Assembly: GCF_005222755.1 (NCBI RefSeq)
Contig: NZ_STGD01000009.1
Span: 62,001-126,000 of the forward strand
Reading direction: 5' to 3'
Length of the DNA stretch: 64,000 nucleotides
Source: Roseomonas sp. HF4
Lineage (GTDB): Bacteria > Pseudomonadota > Alphaproteobacteria > Acetobacterales > Acetobacteraceae
The notes beneath the pieces were generated by a model. It did no database searches. It was not told the origin of the DNA and saw only the letters and a program-made list of their open reading frames with translations. The position numbers and the translations under genes are program-made. The first letter of the stretch is position 1. The number at the start of each line of letters is the position of its first letter. Shown here one piece after another: positions 39,601 through 46,374 of this stretch.

Positions 39601-40861
39601 AATTCACGCCGACCACCGCATCCGGCGCGACCACGGCGGGGGTGAGGGAGGTCGCGACGGCCAGGTTCAGCCCGTCGAAGTCGATCTCGGGGTTGGGCTT
39701 GGCGAAATGCAGGGAGGGCGGCACGGCGCCGCGCTCGAGCATGAGCATGGCCTTGAGCAGCCCGGCCATGCCCGAGCCGGCCTCCAGGTGGCCGATGTTC
39801 GTCTTGACCGAGCCGATCGGCAGCGGCGCGGCGCGGCGCTGCGCGATGGTGGTGCCGATCGCCCAGGTCTCGGCCGGGTCGCCGACGCGCGTGCCGGTGC
39901 CATGCGCCTCGAAGGCCAGGAAGCGGTCGGGGGCGACGCCGGCGCGGGCGATCACGCGCTCCATCAATGCGGCCTGCGCCGCGCGGTCGGGCAGCGAGAG
40001 GCCGATGGTGCGCCCCGCCGCATTGGCGCCGCTGCCCAGCAGCACGGCGCGGATGCGGGCCCCGTCCGCCTGCGCGTCGGCGAGGCGCCGCAGCACGACC
40101 ACGCCCGCGCCCTCGGCCCGGACGTAGCCGTCCGCCGCCGCGTCGAAGGCGCGGCAGCGCCCGGTGGGGGAGAGCATGCCCGCGCGCGAGAACCCGATGA
40201 AGGAATAGGGCGAGAGCAGCATGCTGACGCCGCCCACCACCGCCGCTTCCAGGGCGGGGTCGGCCTCGAGCGCCCGTGCCGCGAGGTCGAGCGCGACGAG
40301 CGAGGAGGAGCAGGCCGTGTCCACCGTCTGCGCCGGGCCGCGCAGGTCGAAGACGTTGCCGATCCGGTTGGCCAGGATCGACAGCGCGTTGCCGGTCATG
40401 AAGAAGCGGTCGGCCGCCGCCGGGTCGGCCAGGCGGAGTTCGGCGTAGTCGGTCGAGGAACCGCCCATGAAGACCGCGATGTTGCGGCCGGCGATGCGTT
40501 CGGCCGGCCAGCCGGCATCCTCCAGCGCCTCGGCGGCCACCTCCAGCAGCAGGCGCTGCTGCGGGTCCATCTCGGCGGCCTCGCGCGGGGACAGGCCGAA
40601 GGCCATCGGATCGAAGCCGGCGGCATCGCCGATCGTGCCGGCGGCGAAGGTGTAGGCGCGGCCCGGCTCGCCCCGGCGCGGGTGCAGCCAGCGCGCCTGG
40701 TCGAAGCGATCGGCGGGGACCGTGGTGACGGCGTCCCGCCCCTCGGCCAGCAGCGTCCAGAAGGCGTCGAGGTCGGCGGCGCCGGGCAGCCGGCAGGCGG
40801 CGCCGAGGATGGCGACGCCCCCGGCCTCGCGACGCGGGCGGGGCCGCCCCGCCGCTCGCAT
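33680..40861 (-). CDS. Highly reducing type I polyketide synthase (RkpA-like)
   Basis: A single-module megasynthase of 2393 residues. Domains in order: KS (about 15-435; Cys184 in DTACSSS, His320 in EAHGTGT, His358 in NIGHLE), AT (about 535-830; Ser628 in GHSVGE, selectivity motif YAFH), DH (about 895-1180; His927 in DHRLLGEVVLP, partner Asp in HPVLLDGALQ), a methyltransferase-like region (about 1290-1500, weak motif ELGAGG), ER (about 1690-2000; HGGAGGVGLAAL), KR (about 2020-2240; NPGQANYVAAN) and ACP (Ser near 2329 in GLDSLGG). There is no thioesterase, so release likely occurs through the adjacent oxoamine synthase. ATG 40861 lies 31 bases after the glycosyltransferase stop. Confidence 0.93.
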   Translation of the reverse strand: MRAAGRPRPRREAGGVAILGAACRLPGAADLDAFWTLLAEGRDAVTTVPADRFDQARWLHPRRGEPGRAYTFAAGTIGDAAGFDPMAFGLSPREAAEMDPQQRLLLEVAAEALEDAGWPAERIAGRNIAVFMGGSSTDYAELRLADPAAADRFFMTGNALSILANRIGNVFDLRGPAQTVDTACSSSLVALDLAARALEADPALEAAVVGGVSMLLSPYSFIGFSRAGMLSPTGRCRAFDAAADGYVRAEGAGVVVLRRLADAQADGARIRAVLLGSGANAAGRTIGLSLPDRAAQAALMERVIARAGVAPDRFLAFEAHGTGTRVGDPAETWAIGTTIAQRRAAPLPIGSVKTNIGHLEAGSGMAGLLKAMLMLERGAVPPSLHFAKPNPEIDFDGLNLAVATSLTPAVVAPDAVVGVNSFGFGGTNATVLLGRAPEAAVRRPAPGRGLPPLILSARSEAQLRLLAARWRDRLPGTDAARCAMLARGVARNRDLAPHRLVLRGADGDALAGAITAWQAGTAVPGSEQGEAVRGGLAFVFSGNGAQHAGMAQAALAASPAFRAALRKADRALAPLLGWSPHALLRRGVGAEALAATDVAQPLLFAVQAGVVGALAEHGIVPGIVLGHSVGEVAAAWCAGILPMEEAARLIVARSRHQHATRGAGRMAAIGCSPAEAEPLLAAAGPGLEIAAVNGPAAITVAGPAAAIERLCAAAGEARISAVPLDLDYAFHAAAMEPVRDALLADLAALATQAGRLPMVSSVDGAVLDGRDAGAAYWWRNLRAPVRFGDAARAAAATGARLFLEIGPAPVLQSYLRESLREDGVEAAILASLTRRDAAGDPFPAIADRATARGADPRGAKPFAGAAARDLPLTPFARTHIWFPRTVESARLTDPQRDHRLLGIRAGAEPGRWHGLLDAALDPWLDDHRLLGEVVLPAAAMAEMALAAAAALHPDAAVLEVTDLAILRPVPIEPGRGRETRVTADAEGAFALDSRRRLAEEPWSPAARARIGALPRLPPAPAPSAPGGREVPGVEVVALAARCGLDYGPAFRPVERVLAGTQAGRVMLRLPETAPQPDGFLLHPVLLDGALQGLVALLAGAARDAGESLVPVRIGRLAARRGAALPATADLTVTRHGTRFLAADLALRDAEGGLVATCADVWLQRLALPGRAGTAGMAFRLDPVPAPPLPATAAPADADAALEAARAADAPADLTEAALLLEGFAAAAALAALPAAPPLAGPYRQALWRALAETGLAEETAAGWRVAEGQPLPPPAGIWRAVLAEQPRLALDMAWLARAAETLPAALAGEAVAAAPQPPDSGAFERLAEVMAAAIGALAAAWPEGRPLRVLELGAGGALTRRALAALAASGRQVAYRASGDARAGAAPLAAEGIDLLWTAPDAPQGEPADLVIGLAAGARQRHGTALARSLRGLAAPGGLVLLAEPAPGRLWDFACGQDPAWWASGEGALPDAVTWRHALSEAGFEAPEALPLSAAPWPALLLATRAPSLVLPVAAAPRRVLLAATPGAMPLAAALEAALRAEGHRVQQQALAATPAPRDLQGSLVVVLAADDPLPGTLAAATRLAEASDGAASGFVLVGAGTPAAAGALAGLGRVLANEIPGLAPRRITLDPALGPEAAARRLAAELGAATPEVEISAGSRRVPRLLPGLPAAPASGAARLAIGQPGQIGTLGWAPQPALPAPGAGEVRLRVLAAGLNFRDLMWAQGLLPEDALMDGFAGPTLGMECAGVVEAVGPGVALRPGQAVFGFAPAAFASHALTRAEALAPLPDGLSPEAAATVPVAFLTAAYALETLARIRPGERVLIHGGAGGVGLAALQVALAAGARVAATAGSAEKRAFLRLAGAEIVLDSRDAGFADVLRAAWPDGVDVALNSLAGEAMERTLGLMAPFGRFIELGKRDFVENRRAALRPLRRNVSYFAVDADALPRAKPELAQALLADIAARLAEGALLPLPHAVFAPEEAEAAFRRLQASAHIGKLVIRPPAATGAAAPAWAPEAGGTYVIIGGTQGFGLACATWLAANGAAHVVLVSRRGVATPGAAAAERRLAALGARVRIEACDAADHAALAALLARLRREGPPIRGVVHAAAAFADGASATMDAARFAVALDPKERAAEHLDALTREDPLHLFLLFSSATTAFGNPGQANYVAANAALEAIARRRHADGRVALAVGWGPIADAGVLARDAATAETLERRTGVAPMPAEEALAALPALLGAGVPVVHLARVAWGGLSAALPILREPAYAAVRAAPELAAEGAELRAELRALPPEEARARLLRLAQEEIARILRLPAGSVGADAPVAGLGLDSLGGLELRMALERRLGVQVPLAAVTEDLTLAVLANRIAGVVLEDRTDEAVQALMEAYEPAVVEAGE

Positions 40862-40892
40862 CAGCCCGTCCCGGAAGGGAGGCGGCGGGACC

Positions 40893-42203
40893 TCATTGCG
40901 CGCCGACCGGATCGGCGACCAGCGGCTCATGCGCGCGGTCGGCGGGCATGGCGGGCCTGCGGGCGGGAATGGCTTGGCGGAGCGGCGCGGCGGCGCGGTC
41001 CACCACCTCATCCAGCAGGGCATCGACGGCGGTGAAGTGGTCTTCCCAGCGGGGCGCCGACCACTGCGCGAGCCGTGCGACCTGCGCCGCGCGGGACCGG
41101 CTGCCCGGGGCGGCGTAGTCGAGCACCATGCGCCGCCAGCCGGCGCCGTCGAGCGGGTCGAGGTATTCCGGCACCTCGCCGCCCACTTCCCGCAGCGCCG
41201 GCAGGTCCGAGCAGATGGCCGGCGCGCCGAGCGCCAGCGCCTCGGCCAGCGGCAGGCCGTAGCCCTCGGCGAAGGAGGGGAACAGAAGCGCGCGGCTGCC
41301 GGCGAGCAGGCCGGCGACCTCCGGGTCGGACAGCGAGCCCGCTTCCTCCACCAGGCCGCGCAGCAGGGTGCAGCGGTCGAGCAGGTCGACCACGTTCTCG
41401 TTCTCCCAGCCGCGGCGGCCGACGAGGACGAGGCGCGGCGCGGCCGGGCCCCACTTCGCCGCGAAGTCGCGCCAGAGATGCAGGAGCAGCATGTGGTTCT
41501 TGCGCGGCTCGATCGTGCCGATCGCGACGAAATAGGGCGTGCCGCCGCCCGCGGCCGAGTCGGGCCGCATGGGATCGATCCCGAGCGGGGCCACGAGCAC
41601 CGGCGGGCAGGATGCCTGGCGGACGAGGTGCGGCTTCAGCACGGCGGCGGTCGCGCCGGAATTGACGATGATGCCGTCGGCGAGCGCCGCGACGGTCGCG
41701 AGGCGCTGCAGGTGCTGCATCGCGACGCCCGGCCGGGCATATTCGGGATGGGTGGCCGGGATGAGGTCGTGCACCAGGGGCACGAAGGCGGCGCCGGCGC
41801 GGCGCAGCGCATCGATCGGCCCCGGTTCCTCCATCAGCCGGTGGGAGACGAGGAGGAAGGCGCTGCGTCGCTCGCGCGCCAGGGTCGCGTCGAGCTGGCT
41901 GCGACCGCGGCCGATCGCCAGCCGCGCGAGGGCGAGAAGTCCCGTCCGGCGCGCCGCGCGGCGCGCGGCGGCGGCATCGGCGCCGCCCGACCAGGCGGCG
42001 TGCAACTGGCCCGCGAGGTCGGCGACGATGCCGCGCGGCAGCGCCGCATAGCCGCCGCGCGGGGCGCGCGCGACGAAGGTGACGGCGTCCTGCGGCGCGG
42101 CGAGCCAGCGCCGGGCATAGGCGACTTCGACGCGATCGATTCCCGAGGGGGCGCGGCGCCGCGGACAGCCGAGGAAGCGCGAGACATCCAGCAGAACGTG
42201 CAA
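40893..42203 (-). CDS. Glycosyltransferase family 4-type (capsule locus)
   Basis: A 436-residue GT-B enzyme. The C-terminal half has the family pattern: AIGTIEPRKNHMLLL, LVLVGRRGWENENV and the acidic SFAEGYGLPLAEALALGAP (EX7E). The N-terminus (HVLLDVSRFLG, PSGIDRVEVAYAR) matches mannosyl/rhamnosyl-transferase-like proteins of polysaccharide loci. I chose TTG 42203 because AGGGGG lies 6 nt upstream and the family starts there. It is first in the leftward glycosyltransferase-PKS-oxoamine-synthase operon and likely adds a capsule or anchor sugar. Confidence 0.85.
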   Translation of the reverse strand: MHVLLDVSRFLGCPRRRAPSGIDRVEVAYARRWLAAPQDAVTFVARAPRGGYAALPRGIVADLAGQLHAAWSGGADAAAARRAARRTGLLALARLAIGRGRSQLDATLARERRSAFLLVSHRLMEEPGPIDALRRAGAAFVPLVHDLIPATHPEYARPGVAMQHLQRLATVAALADGIIVNSGATAAVLKPHLVRQASCPPVLVAPLGIDPMRPDSAAGGGTPYFVAIGTIEPRKNHMLLLHLWRDFAAKWGPAAPRLVLVGRRGWENENVVDLLDRCTLLRGLVEEAGSLSDPEVAGLLAGSRALLFPSFAEGYGLPLAEALALGAPAICSDLPALREVGGEVPEYLDPLDGAGWRRMVLDYAAPGSRSRAAQVARLAQWSAPRWEDHFTAVDALLDEVVDRAAAPLRQAIPARRPAMPADRAHEPLVADPVGAQ

Positions 42204-42305
42204 AGCGTGCCCCCTTGGTTCCCTTCGGCCGGTCCGACGACCGATCCAGCCCTGCCCCCACGCTACAAACCAAATGGTTGAGATAATCCTAGCGAAGCGA
42301 AACTC

Positions 42306-42329
42306 TTTTTGAAGAGACCATCTCAAAAA
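42306..42329. promoter_or_regulatory. AT-rich inverted repeat in a divergent control region
   Basis: The 245-base gap between the divergent glycosyltransferase and thioesterase genes includes about 100 bases far lower in GC than the rest of the window (42260-42360). A hairpin with arms TTTTTGA(A)GA and TCTCAAAAA and loop GACCA lies at 42306-42329. A smaller AACCA-AA-TGGTT palindrome is at 42268-42279. These fit an operator or promoter region for the biosynthetic arm. Confidence 0.4.
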
Positions 42330-42448
42330 CTGTAAACTTTTTCTTAATTACTACCCGGCTTGGCATGGGTCAAGCCGCTTCGCCCTATCCCCCACGGGCC
42401 GGGGTAAGCGTATGGTCCACGCACCCCTATGAAACGGTTCATGACGCA

Positions 42449-42871
42449 ATGTGGAAGCGATTCGCTGACCCGGGCGCGCTCGAGGCGCGCTTCGCCGGCA
42501 GCCTGCCCGGCCATTTCGGCATCCGGATCCTCGAGGTGGGCCCCGATTTCATCCGCGCCGCGATGCCGGTGGACGAGCGCCATGTGCAGCCCTTCGGCAT
42601 CCTGCACGGCGGCGCCTCGGTCGTGCTGGCGGAAACCCTCGGCAGCATGGCGAGCATGCTCGCGCTGCCGGAGGGCAGCATGGCCGTCGGCCTCGAGGTC
42701 AATGCCAACCACGTCGCCTCCGTCCCCAGCGGCGAGACCGTCACCGCCATCTGCCGGCCGCTGCATGTCGGGCGCAGCACGCAGGTCTGGCAGACCGAGA
42801 TCCGCCGCGCGGACGGCCGCCTCGCCTGCGTGTCGCGCCTGACGACTGCGGTCATCGACCGCGGTGGCTAG
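42449..42871 (+). CDS. Hotdog-fold thioesterase (PaaI/YdiI type)
   Basis: A 140-residue acyl-CoA thioesterase. The catalytic region is PFGILHGGASVVLAETLGS, followed by GLEVNANHV and VSRLTTAVI, closely paralleling E. coli YdiI. ATG 42449 begins MWKRF, like YdiI; an upstream ATG at 42365 would add 28 unconserved residues. It hydrolyses small aromatic or acyl thioesters in the cytoplasm. It is divergent from the PKS operon across an AT-rich control region, so a part in PKS product editing is conceivable but unsupported. Confidence 0.88.
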   Translation: MWKRFADPGALEARFAGSLPGHFGIRILEVGPDFIRAAMPVDERHVQPFGILHGGASVVLAETLGSMASMLALPEGSMAVGLEVNANHVASVPSGETVTAICRPLHVGRSTQVWQTEIRRADGRLACVSRLTTAVIDRGG

Positions 42872-43059
42872 GGATATTGGGCCCTGTCGCCGCCGCACCC
42901 GATCATGTTCTGGCGGGCGCGGCATCACATGTCGTGCAGCGCCAGCGCCCGTCGGCGCGCCGCGCCGGGTTGCCGCCGCGCGGTCGCGCCGATAGCCTCG
43001 TGCGCCAGGGAGTGGCGTGAATTCACCGGCACGGGAACCCTCACCGGAAGGCTGCCCTG

Positions 43060-43764
43060 ATGCATCCGATCGACATATCGCCCGAGATCCCCGCCCGCGT
43101 CGCCGCGCGCTGCGGCCGCGAACATCCCTTCGAGGACCTCGACCCCGCGCGCACCGCCTTCGTGGTCATCGACCTGCAGGTCGGCTTCATGGATCCGGCG
43201 ATCAGCCACGCCTACTGCCCGATGGCCGAACGGATCGTGCCCGCCGTCAACCGCCTGGCCGCCGCGCTGCGCGAGACGGGCGGCGCGGTCTTCTGGGTGC
43301 AGAACACCCACGATGCCGGCTGCGACGTGGAATGGTCGGTCATGCAGCGCATGGCGACGCCCGAGGCGCGCGCGCGCCGCGTCGCCGCCATGACCGAGGG
43401 AAGCCCGGGCCATGCGCTCTGGCCAGCCCTCGATGTGCGGCCCGAGGACGAACGCGTGCTGAAGCGTCGCTTCTCGGCCTTCATCCAGGGGTCGTCCGAC
43501 CTGCCGCAGCGGCTGCGCGCGCGCGGCTTCGACACGGTGCTGATCGGCGGCACAGTCACCAATGTCTGCTGCGAGAGCAGCGCGCGCGACGCGATGATGA
43601 CGAATTTCCGCACCGTCATGGTCGCGGACTGCAACGCCGCCAACAGCGATGCCGAGCACAACGCCTCGCTCGCGGCCTTCTGGAACATCTTCGGAGACGT
43701 CATGACCACCGACCACGTGATCGATCGGCTGCGCGCAGGCGCGGCAGGACAGGCGGCGGCGTGA
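43060..43764 (+). CDS. Isochorismatase-like cysteine hydrolase
   Basis: A 234-residue hydrolase of the isochorismatase/nicotinamidase superfamily. The catalytic triad is visible as Asp in VVIDLQVGF, Lys in LKRRFSAF and the nucleophile Cys in TVTNVCCESSARDA. Members cleave amides such as nicotinamide, maleamate, ureidoacrylate or N-carbamoyl compounds. It overlaps the asparaginase-like gene as GTGA, so the pair probably acts on linked amide substrates. The exact substrate is unknown. Confidence 0.88.
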   Translation: MHPIDISPEIPARVAARCGREHPFEDLDPARTAFVVIDLQVGFMDPAISHAYCPMAERIVPAVNRLAAALRETGGAVFWVQNTHDAGCDVEWSVMQRMATPEARARRVAAMTEGSPGHALWPALDVRPEDERVLKRRFSAFIQGSSDLPQRLRARGFDTVLIGGTVTNVCCESSARDAMMTNFRTVMVADCNAANSDAEHNASLAAFWNIFGDVMTTDHVIDRLRAGAAGQAAA

Positions 43765-44756
43765 GCGCGAAGCCCAAGGTCGCCGTCATCGGCACGGGCG
43801 GCACCATCTCCTCCATGGGCCGCGGGCCGCTCGACCTGATCGACTACGGCGCGGCCGGCACCGTGCTCGACGTCGAGGCCGTCATCGCGCGCGTGCCGGA
43901 GCTGGCGCTCGTGGCCGAGGTCATCCCCGTGCCCTTCCGCGCCATCCCCTCCACGGCGCTCGGCTGGCCGGAATGGAAGGAGCTGTTGCTGATCTGCGAC
44001 CGGCTTTCGGCCGGGCACCCGGACCTGGCCGGCATCGTCGTCACGCATGGCACCGCCTCGCTGGAGGAGACCGCCTATTTCCTGTCGCTCACGCTGAAGA
44101 TCCCGCAGCCGGTCGTGCTGGTGGGCGCGCAGCGGCCGGCCTCGGCGCTGGCCGGGGACGGGCCGATGAACCTGGTCAACGGCGTGCGCGTCGCGGCCGA
44201 CCCGCGCGCGCGCGGCCTCGGCGCGCTCGTGCTGCTGAACGACGAGATCAGCGCGGCGCGCGAAGTCACCAAGACCTCGACGCTGCGGATGCAGACCTTC
44301 CGCACGCCGGATTTCGGCGCGCTCGGCCATGCGGATGCGGATGCCATCGCCTGGTATCGTCGTCCGCTGCGCCGGCTCGCGCCCGATACCGAGTTCGACG
44401 TGCGCGGCATGGATGCGCTGCCGCGCGTCGACATCGCCTACACCTATGCCGGCGCGGACGGGACTGCGATCGACGCCTTCGTCGCCGCGGGCGCCAGGGG
44501 CATCGTGACCGCGGGCTTCGCGCCCGGCTACGTGACGCCGGCGATGTCGGCGGCGATGGCCGATGCCGTGAAGAAGGGCGTTGCCGTCGTGACATCGTCC
44601 CGCGCAATGTCGGGGCGCGCGGCGCGGACCACGAAGAATTCCGCGCTCGGCTTCGTCACCGCCGACAACCTGACGCCGCAGAAGGCGCGCGTGCTGCTGG
44701 CGCTGGCCTTGGCGCACGGGATCGACGACCTCGATCGGGTGTTCGCGGAGTACTGA
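43761..44756 (+). CDS. Asparaginase-fold amidohydrolase with altered substrate residues
   Basis: A 331-residue protein of the bacterial L-asparaginase (AnsA/AnsB) fold, starting at GTG 43761. The first catalytic Thr is T15 in GTGGTISS, the second is T98 in VTHGTASLEET, and the catalytic Lys is K171 in AREVTKTST. In classical enzymes the motif after T98 is HGTDT; here the Asp that binds the substrate amino group is Ala99. The usual GSQDM loop is replaced by IPSTALG. The fold and catalysis are kept but L-asparagine is doubtful as substrate. It is coupled to the cysteine hydrolase gene. Confidence 0.82.
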   Translation: MSAKPKVAVIGTGGTISSMGRGPLDLIDYGAAGTVLDVEAVIARVPELALVAEVIPVPFRAIPSTALGWPEWKELLLICDRLSAGHPDLAGIVVTHGTASLEETAYFLSLTLKIPQPVVLVGAQRPASALAGDGPMNLVNGVRVAADPRARGLGALVLLNDEISAAREVTKTSTLRMQTFRTPDFGALGHADADAIAWYRRPLRRLAPDTEFDVRGMDALPRVDIAYTYAGADGTAIDAFVAAGARGIVTAGFAPGYVTPAMSAAMADAVKKGVAVVTSSRAMSGRAARTTKNSALGFVTADNLTPQKARVLLALALAHGIDDLDRVFAEY

Positions 44757-44776
44757 TGCGCGCCGCGGGGAACAGG

Positions 44777-44904
44777 CGGGGGGAGAAGGGAACTTCTCCC
44801 CCCGGACCCCCCACAACCTTCTTTGGCACCTGGCGCCCGACCTCCCGGGACCTACGCCAAATGCCACGGAAGGGAGGGGGTTCGGGGGAGGTTCTCCTCC
44901 CCCG
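44777..44904. repeat. Palindromic intergenic repeat B, copy 2 (full)
   Basis: This copy lies between the asparaginase-like and HD genes and matches the copy at 20350-20478 nearly base for base in both arms and in the same orientation. The core reads GGCGCC, then CGCCAAATG. Confidence 0.8.
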
Positions 44905-44913
44905 ACCGTCCCG

Positions 44914-45534
44914 ATGACCGACCGCGCCTGGGTGCGCCTGCCGTCGGGCCGGCGCCTCGACCTCCTCTCCCCCACGCCCTTCGACTGGACCGATGCCGAC
45001 CTTGCCACGGGCCTCGCGCGCACCTTCCGCTGGGGCGGGCATTCCGCATGGCCGGAGCCGCTGTCCGTCGCGCAGCATTCGCTGACCGTGCTCGCGCTGC
45101 GCCGCGTGCGCACGCGCCACCGCCTGGTGCCCGCGCAGGAATTGCGCGAGTTGCTGCACGACGCGGATGAGGGGCTGATCAACTTCGACTGCATCTCGCC
45201 GCTGAAGCCCTTCCTGGGCGAGCGCTTCGCGGCGCTGCAGGCGCGGTTGTCGGGCGCGATCGCCACGCGCTACCGCCTGCCCGCCTGGACGGCGGAGGAG
45301 AAGCGCGCCCACAAATCCGTCGACATCGCGGTGGCGGCGGCGGAGGCCGTGCATGTGGTCGGCTGGACGGCGCAGGAGGTGCGCGAGACGCTCGGCATCC
45401 GCGCGGTGGTGATCGCGAAGGATCCGCTGGCCGTCCGCTACGGCGACGCGCCTTGGCGGCCCTGGGCGCCGGATGTGGCGGCGGCGCGGTTCCTGGAGGA
45501 ATTGCTGGCGCTGCAGGCGCGGGCCGGGGCCTGA
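44914..45534 (+). CDS. HD-domain phosphohydrolase (YfbR-like)
   Basis: A 206-residue HD hydrolase. Metal-binding positions appear as His in SVAQHSLTV, His-Asp in LLHDADEGLI and a later Asp in HKSVDIAVAAAE. The set resembles 5'-nucleotidase YfbR and related alphaproteobacterial phosphohydrolases. The substrate is probably a nucleotide but not determinable here. It starts directly after repeat B. Confidence 0.82.
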   Translation: MTDRAWVRLPSGRRLDLLSPTPFDWTDADLATGLARTFRWGGHSAWPEPLSVAQHSLTVLALRRVRTRHRLVPAQELRELLHDADEGLINFDCISPLKPFLGERFAALQARLSGAIATRYRLPAWTAEEKRAHKSVDIAVAAAEAVHVVGWTAQEVRETLGIRAVVIAKDPLAVRYGDAPWRPWAPDVAAARFLEELLALQARAGA

Positions 45535-45535
45535 T

Positions 45536-45684
45536 ACTTGGCGCACGAAGGTTTCACCTTCGTGCCCCTGAGACGCCGGGCGGGCCGCATCCGCGGCCCT
45601 TGGCTCCGCCGGACAACCGGCGGACCGCAGTCGCGGCCTCGGCCCTTCGGGCCGAACGTCGGAACTTCGTGCGCTTGGCCTGAG
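45536..45684. repeat. Palindromic intergenic repeat C, copy 2 (inverted)
   Basis: The complement of this segment matches 30282-30424 over about 110 bases with few differences, including all four hairpins. It follows the HD gene directly. The two copies lie 15 kb apart in opposite orientation. Confidence 0.8.
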
Positions 45685-45966
45685 CGCCGCGCGGGGTTGG
45701 GAACCAGGGTGGAGGGAGATAGGGAACTTCTCCCCTCCGCGGGTCCTACCGCAATTGCTGCGCGGCGCCGATGCGCGCCTGTTCTCCCCCGTATCTCTGC
45801 GCTACCTCCAGGCGTTGAGCCGTCGAGGCCGCCGGCCGGCGGGAGCCCCCCTGTAGCCGTTGGGCTTCCGAGCCCATGGGCGAGGTGGCGCCGGTCCGTC
45901 GTTCCCTCCGCGCAACCTGGCGATCGCCTGGGTCCACGTCGTGCGAGCCCGCATCCGCAAGGACCG
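45685..45966. other. Gene-poor segment
   Basis: No convincing gene. A hairpin-like GGAGGGAGATAGGGAACTTC stretch near 45710 resembles one arm of repeat B. A short frame reading LLRGADARLFSPVSLRYL (about 45757-45812) ends at a stop and may be a decayed coding remnant. Confidence 0.35.
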
Positions 45967-46374
45967 GTGACGGATGCCGCTGCCGCGGCCGGTGCGTCCG
46001 TCGCCGCCATCGCCGGCGCCGGCCTGCCGGTTGCGCTGGCCGGTCCGTGCCGTGTCCGCGACTTCGACGGCGCCCCTGTCCGCTGCGTCGTGGCGCAGCG
46101 CGAGGAAGCCGGGCGCCTCCGCACCCTGCCGTTGCCGGGGCTCGACGGTTCGGGCATCAACGCAGCCTCGGAGGCGGAGACGATGGGTCGCGTCGCGGCG
46201 GAGGCGATGCCGCGGCTGCGGGGGCGACGGGGAGGGCGGCGGAGCAGGTTTTCCGCGGCCGCGCATCGACCCGGTTACGCGGACCGCGACGCGCGCCGCA
46301 CGACGTCCGAAGGCGATTCACCGAAGCGACGGCGAAACGCGCTCGCGAAGCGCGTCGCATTCGTGAAGCCATAG
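45967..46374 (+). pseudogene. Coding-like fragment, unrecognised
   Basis: From GTG 45967 the frame reads about 90 residues with strongly G/C-biased third positions and normal amino-acid composition (for example CRVRDFDGAPVRCVVAQREE and LPLPGLDGSGINAASEAETM). It then becomes arginine-rich and runs 100 bases into the convergent AraC gene. There is no good ribosome-binding site and no family I recognise. It may be a gene remnant or a small real gene; the low confidence reflects this. Confidence 0.25.
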
